Position numbers and translations under genes: made by a program. From positions 2,914,001-2,978,000 of the forward strand of contig NZ_CP070961.1 of assembly GCF_017086465.1 (NCBI RefSeq): a stretch of DNA of 64,000 nt. Reading direction: 5' to 3'. This document shows positions 61,723-64,000 of the stretch, in pieces. Origin of the DNA: Nocardioides sp. zg-1228 (GTDB taxonomy: Bacteria; Actinomycetota; Actinomycetes; Propionibacteriales; Nocardioidaceae). Positions within the stretch are counted from its first letter, which is position 1; the number at the start of each line of letters is the position of its first letter. The notes below the pieces were generated by a model. The model did no database searches and had not been told where the DNA came from. It saw nothing but the letters and a program-made list of their open reading frames with translations.

Positions 61723-61937
61723 GAGCTGGCGAGGCCCTCAGGAAAGATGAAGCACTCGAAGCCTGCGAACTCCTGGTGGTCGTCGTAGCGGAACATCACG
61801 TCGTCGGACGGGTCCACGCCGGCCTTGCGGGCCTGGTCGACGAACCAGAAGAGCTCAGCCCATGTGAGGGAGCCGTCGACGTCGAGGCTTATGGAGAGGT
61901 TCGGGGGCTTGCCGCTGGGGGCTGTGTGGTCGCTCAT
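61719..61937 (-). CDS. Hypothetical protein, 72 aa
   Basis: ATG 61937 begins MSDHTAPSGKPPNLSISLDV. The rest is acidic and aromatic (TWAELFWFVDQARKAGVDP, MFRYDDHQEFAGFECF), fitting a small compact domain. It overlaps the AlbA_2 gene by four bases and is divergent from the double-HTH gene. It could be a partner or inhibitor of the AlbA_2 protein, but this is inferred only from coupling. Confidence 0.6.
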   Translation of the reverse strand: MSDHTAPSGKPPNLSISLDVDGSLTWAELFWFVDQARKAGVDPSDDVMFRYDDHQEFAGFECFIFPEGLASS

Positions 61938-62025
61938 GAGGCGGACCGTACAGGCAACCTCCGACACGTCGGCAGGGGTTATCCACAGGTCCACCGTCGG
62001 TGCGTTCCGCGCTAGCGTGCCGCCC

Positions 62026-62436
62026 ATGTCGGAGTGGATCACCGGGCGCGAGGCCGCGCAGATCCTCGGGGTGCACGTCTCGGCCATCCCGAAGATGGTG
62101 CGGCGGGGCGACCTCACCCCTCGCCAGGGCCGCCGGCCGTCCCTGAGCCGCACCGAGGTCGAAGCGCTTCGCGACCGTCGGGCAGCCCCCAGGTTGCCTA
62201 AGGCCCCGCCTTTGCCGAAGCCGCGGAAGGTGCCCCAGCCGCCGGACCAGGAGCACGAGTGGCTCAACTCCGACGAGGCGGCCGCGGTGCTCGGCCTAGG
62301 GCGATCGGGCGTGGACTACCGCGTTCACGCCGGCAAACTACCCAACGAACTACACCATGGTCGGCGATGGTTCCGACGCGACCACATGGAGCTCGTGAAG
62401 CGAGCTGACGCCGTGCGCCGGAGTGGGAGGATTTAG
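62026..62436 (+). CDS. Protein with two excisionase/MerR-like helix-turn-helix domains
   Basis: This 136-aa protein has two similar modules: ITGREAAQILGVHVSAIPKMVRRG (residues about 5-40) and LNSDEAAAVLGLGRSGVDYRVHAG (about 80-120). A proline-rich linker separates them. This is the HTH_17/excisionase type and could bind two DNA sites. ATG 62026 lies about ten bases after TAGCGT, a possible -10 element, so the message may be leaderless. It is divergent from the 72-aa gene and may regulate it. Confidence 0.7.
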   Translation: MSEWITGREAAQILGVHVSAIPKMVRRGDLTPRQGRRPSLSRTEVEALRDRRAAPRLPKAPPLPKPRKVPQPPDQEHEWLNSDEAAAVLGLGRSGVDYRVHAGKLPNELHHGRRWFRRDHMELVKRADAVRRSGRI

Positions 62437-62442
62437 GGCCTG

Positions 62443-63072
62443 TCACCCAGCCGCGCGGGCTCGCTTGGGCTGCTCCACCGCTGCCGGCACGTCGGTAGTC
62501 GACACGACGGGGGGCATAGCAGAGCGCTTTGGTAGGGCACGACCGTTCTCGAAGGCCTCGAGGTAGCTGGCGTAGAGACGACGAGTGCTGATGATGAACA
62601 GCAGCACCATGTACGTCCCCATGGTCGCAACGATCGCCGTCACCGCGATCCCGGCGCGCGGCCACGCCACAGGATGAGCGGCCGAGGTCGCTGGCATCAG
62701 GATGAGGGCCCCCAACAAGAGCGAGACGATCATCGCGGAGAGGGCAGCAAGCAGCATCCCGCTGACGGATTCGCGGAAGTGAGACCTGAGTCGCGTGTTT
62801 TGCGACAAGGTAACCGAGTCGGCGATCCGTGCGCGGATTGAGATCAACTGCCCGACGGCACCGAACAGAATGCCGGCCAACAGGCTAGTGGCGGGCACGA
62901 AGGCCGTGGGGTTCTCGAGTCGGTAGTCGTTGTAGACCGCGAGTACGCCGACAAGGATCGGCAGACCCCACAGGACGACCTTGGCCGCGACGTCAACACG
63001 GCCAGTGTTGTAGTTGGTCATCGAGCGGGAGTGGTCTTGCATCACCGTGCGTACATCGAACCGATCGAGCAT
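62443..63072 (-). CDS. Four-helix membrane protein of unknown function
   Basis: This 209-aa protein has four hydrophobic stretches (VVLWGLPILVGVLAVY, ATSLLAGILFGAVGQLI, MLLAALSAMIVSLLLGALIL, IAVTAIVATMGTYMVLLFII) in two pairs, and a polar C-terminal tail. ATG 63072 has ggagggg nine bases upstream. It follows the unknown gene at 63103 by 30 bp, probably in one operon. The pairing of a small membrane protein with a soluble protein resembles some abortive-infection systems, but I recognise no specific family. Confidence 0.68.
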   Translation of the reverse strand: MLDRFDVRTVMQDHSRSMTNYNTGRVDVAAKVVLWGLPILVGVLAVYNDYRLENPTAFVPATSLLAGILFGAVGQLISIRARIADSVTLSQNTRLRSHFRESVSGMLLAALSAMIVSLLLGALILMPATSAAHPVAWPRAGIAVTAIVATMGTYMVLLFIISTRRLYASYLEAFENGRALPKRSAMPPVVSTTDVPAAVEQPKRARAAG

Positions 63073-63102
63073 TCTGGTCCACCCCTCCGCTAGAGCGTCA
63101 GC

Positions 63103-64000
63103 CTACTCGCCATCGTCGATCACGCCAGGCAGCTCCGGCAAGAGATCGGCAGCGGCCTTCTCGGCCTTGCTGAAGAATGCGGTATCGGCTACCACGTCCT
63201 TGCCCAGCCAGTAGCTGAACTGATCGAAGTCTGAGGTGGGCTTGTAGGAGCGCTGCAGCTGGTCATCATCGAATTCGACAGTGACGTCGTTGAACGCGAT
63301 GTCTACCTCTTCGGTGATGATGACTGACTTCAAGTTGCCGGCTGCAGCCGCCCCGCCACCACTCCAAGTCGACATGACCCACTCGCGGACGGTGTCCTTG
63401 ATCTCCTCGACGAAGCCGTCGTCGATCTCGGCGACCCGAAGCTTCTTGAGCGTCGGAGGAGCCTTCTGGCCGTCCTTCTTGTACCCGAACTCTGTGAAGG
63501 TGACCGCGCGAACACCGGAACGATCGATGTACTCCAGCACGGACGCACGCTCGGCCGCCCCGGCGATCACCCGCAGCCGCCACGCGCTCCCTCCTGTCTC
63601 GTGCAGGGCGCGGATGACCTGGTCCTTCGGGCAACTACGCCCACGCTTCTCGACCGCCAAGAGGGCGAAGCGTGCGTCGTCGTCGTCTGGCGCGACGAGA
63701 ACCGCACGGTAGGGATGAAGGGTTGCGCGGCCCTTCAGCTCAAGGTCACTGGTCTCGCCGCTCAGGTCGACCACAACCCCGTCCTCACTGGTCGGCCCTG
63801 CTTCAAACCACAACCTGAGGGTCGACATGCCGGTCGCCTGAGTCCAACGCAGCGCGTGCCCCACGACGGTGGCGGCCTCGGAACCGTCCTCGAGATCGTC
63901 GCCCTCGTCCGAGGTCTTCTTCCCGAAGACGAACGCCTTGTCCTGGGGGTGATCGTTGACCTCGTCCATGGCGACCTGCAGATAGTCGACCTTGTCCGGG
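63103..64000 (-). CDS. Unknown soluble protein (start possibly beyond the window)
   Basis: The frame is open to the right edge, so the start may lie outside. An internal ATG at 63969 is an alternative and gives 288 aa. The protein is acidic with alternating beta strands (TLRLWFEAGP, FALLAVEKRGRSCP, WRLRVIAGA) and charged helices (VEEIKDTVREWVMSTW). It ends in ADLLPELPGVIDDGE. It is the first visible gene of the pair with the four-helix membrane protein. I do not recognise the family. Confidence 0.62.
   Translation of the reverse strand, partial: PDKVDYLQVAMDEVNDHPQDKAFVFGKKTSDEGDDLEDGSEAATVVGHALRWTQATGMSTLRLWFEAGPTSEDGVVVDLSGETSDLELKGRATLHPYRAVLVAPDDDDARFALLAVEKRGRSCPKDQVIRALHETGGSAWRLRVIAGAAERASVLEYIDRSGVRAVTFTEFGYKKDGQKAPPTLKKLRVAEIDDGFVEEIKDTVREWVMSTWSGGGAAAAGNLKSVIITEEVDIAFNDVTVEFDDDQLQRSYKPTSDFDQFSYWLGKDVVADTAFFSKAEKAAADLLPELPGVIDDGE

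Overview
The window is high-GC actinobacterial DNA. Gene content and order (ssrA, smpB, a secreted M23 peptidase, ftsX, ftsE, prfB, treZ-treY-glgX and a Flp/Tad pilus operon) and the tmRNA tag ANTNRNDFALAA suggest a Nocardioides-like member of the Propionibacteriales. That assignment is inferred from gene content and was not computed. A conserved chromosomal core (about 13.2-52.9 kb) is flanked on both sides by accessory DNA.

Left accessory block (1-13.1 kb), ending at the 3' end of ssrA. On the minus strand there is a complete Type I restriction-modification operon (hsdM-hsdS-hsdR, overlapping start/stop codons). A large SIR2 plus P-loop NTPase gene follows and runs off the left edge; it resembles an anti-phage NAD-consuming effector. 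Next comes a three-gene cassette: a 147-aa unknown protein, a tyrosine-recombinase-fold protein that lacks nearly all catalytic residues, and a DDE transposase-like protein. A strong hairpin sits at each end of the cassette. Position beside ssrA, a classic integration site, suggests an island.

Core (13.2-48.8 kb). This holds ssrA, a CNNM/CorC-type membrane protein, a ROK sugar kinase or regulator, and a long minus-strand urease run: ureA, a CbiX-like protein with a His-rich tail, ureB, ureC, ureF, ureG, ureD and a urea transporter. A YhgE/Pip-type membrane protein and its degenerate ABC-like partner follow. On the plus strand are a channel-FUSC fusion protein and two overlapping fluoride-channel genes. 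Then come an amidohydrolase, smpB, an M23 peptidase, ftsX, ftsE, an L7/L12-like protein, prfB and a secreted protein. The trehalose/glycogen operon glgX-treY-treZ is next, then an FtsX-type ABC transporter divergent from a NarL-type two-component system. With ssrA and smpB both present, the trans-translation pair is encoded here. TreY, TreZ and GlgX together would turn glycogen-type glucans into trehalose.

Tad locus and right accessory block (48.8-64 kb). A minus-strand Tad operon (tadA-tadB-tadC-pilin-like-two TadE-like-TadG-like) is broken: tadA carries a frameshift and loses its 5' part abruptly near 52,936. An 18-bp sequence at that junction recurs with one mismatch 1.8 kb away, as expected of an attachment site. 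Beyond it are secreted and membrane proteins of unknown function, an IS3-type insertion sequence with a damaged transposase, small ORFs, a Schlafen/AlbA_2-domain protein with a small overlapping partner, a double-HTH protein, and an unknown gene followed by a four-helix membrane protein. This block looks like an integrated, partly decayed element.
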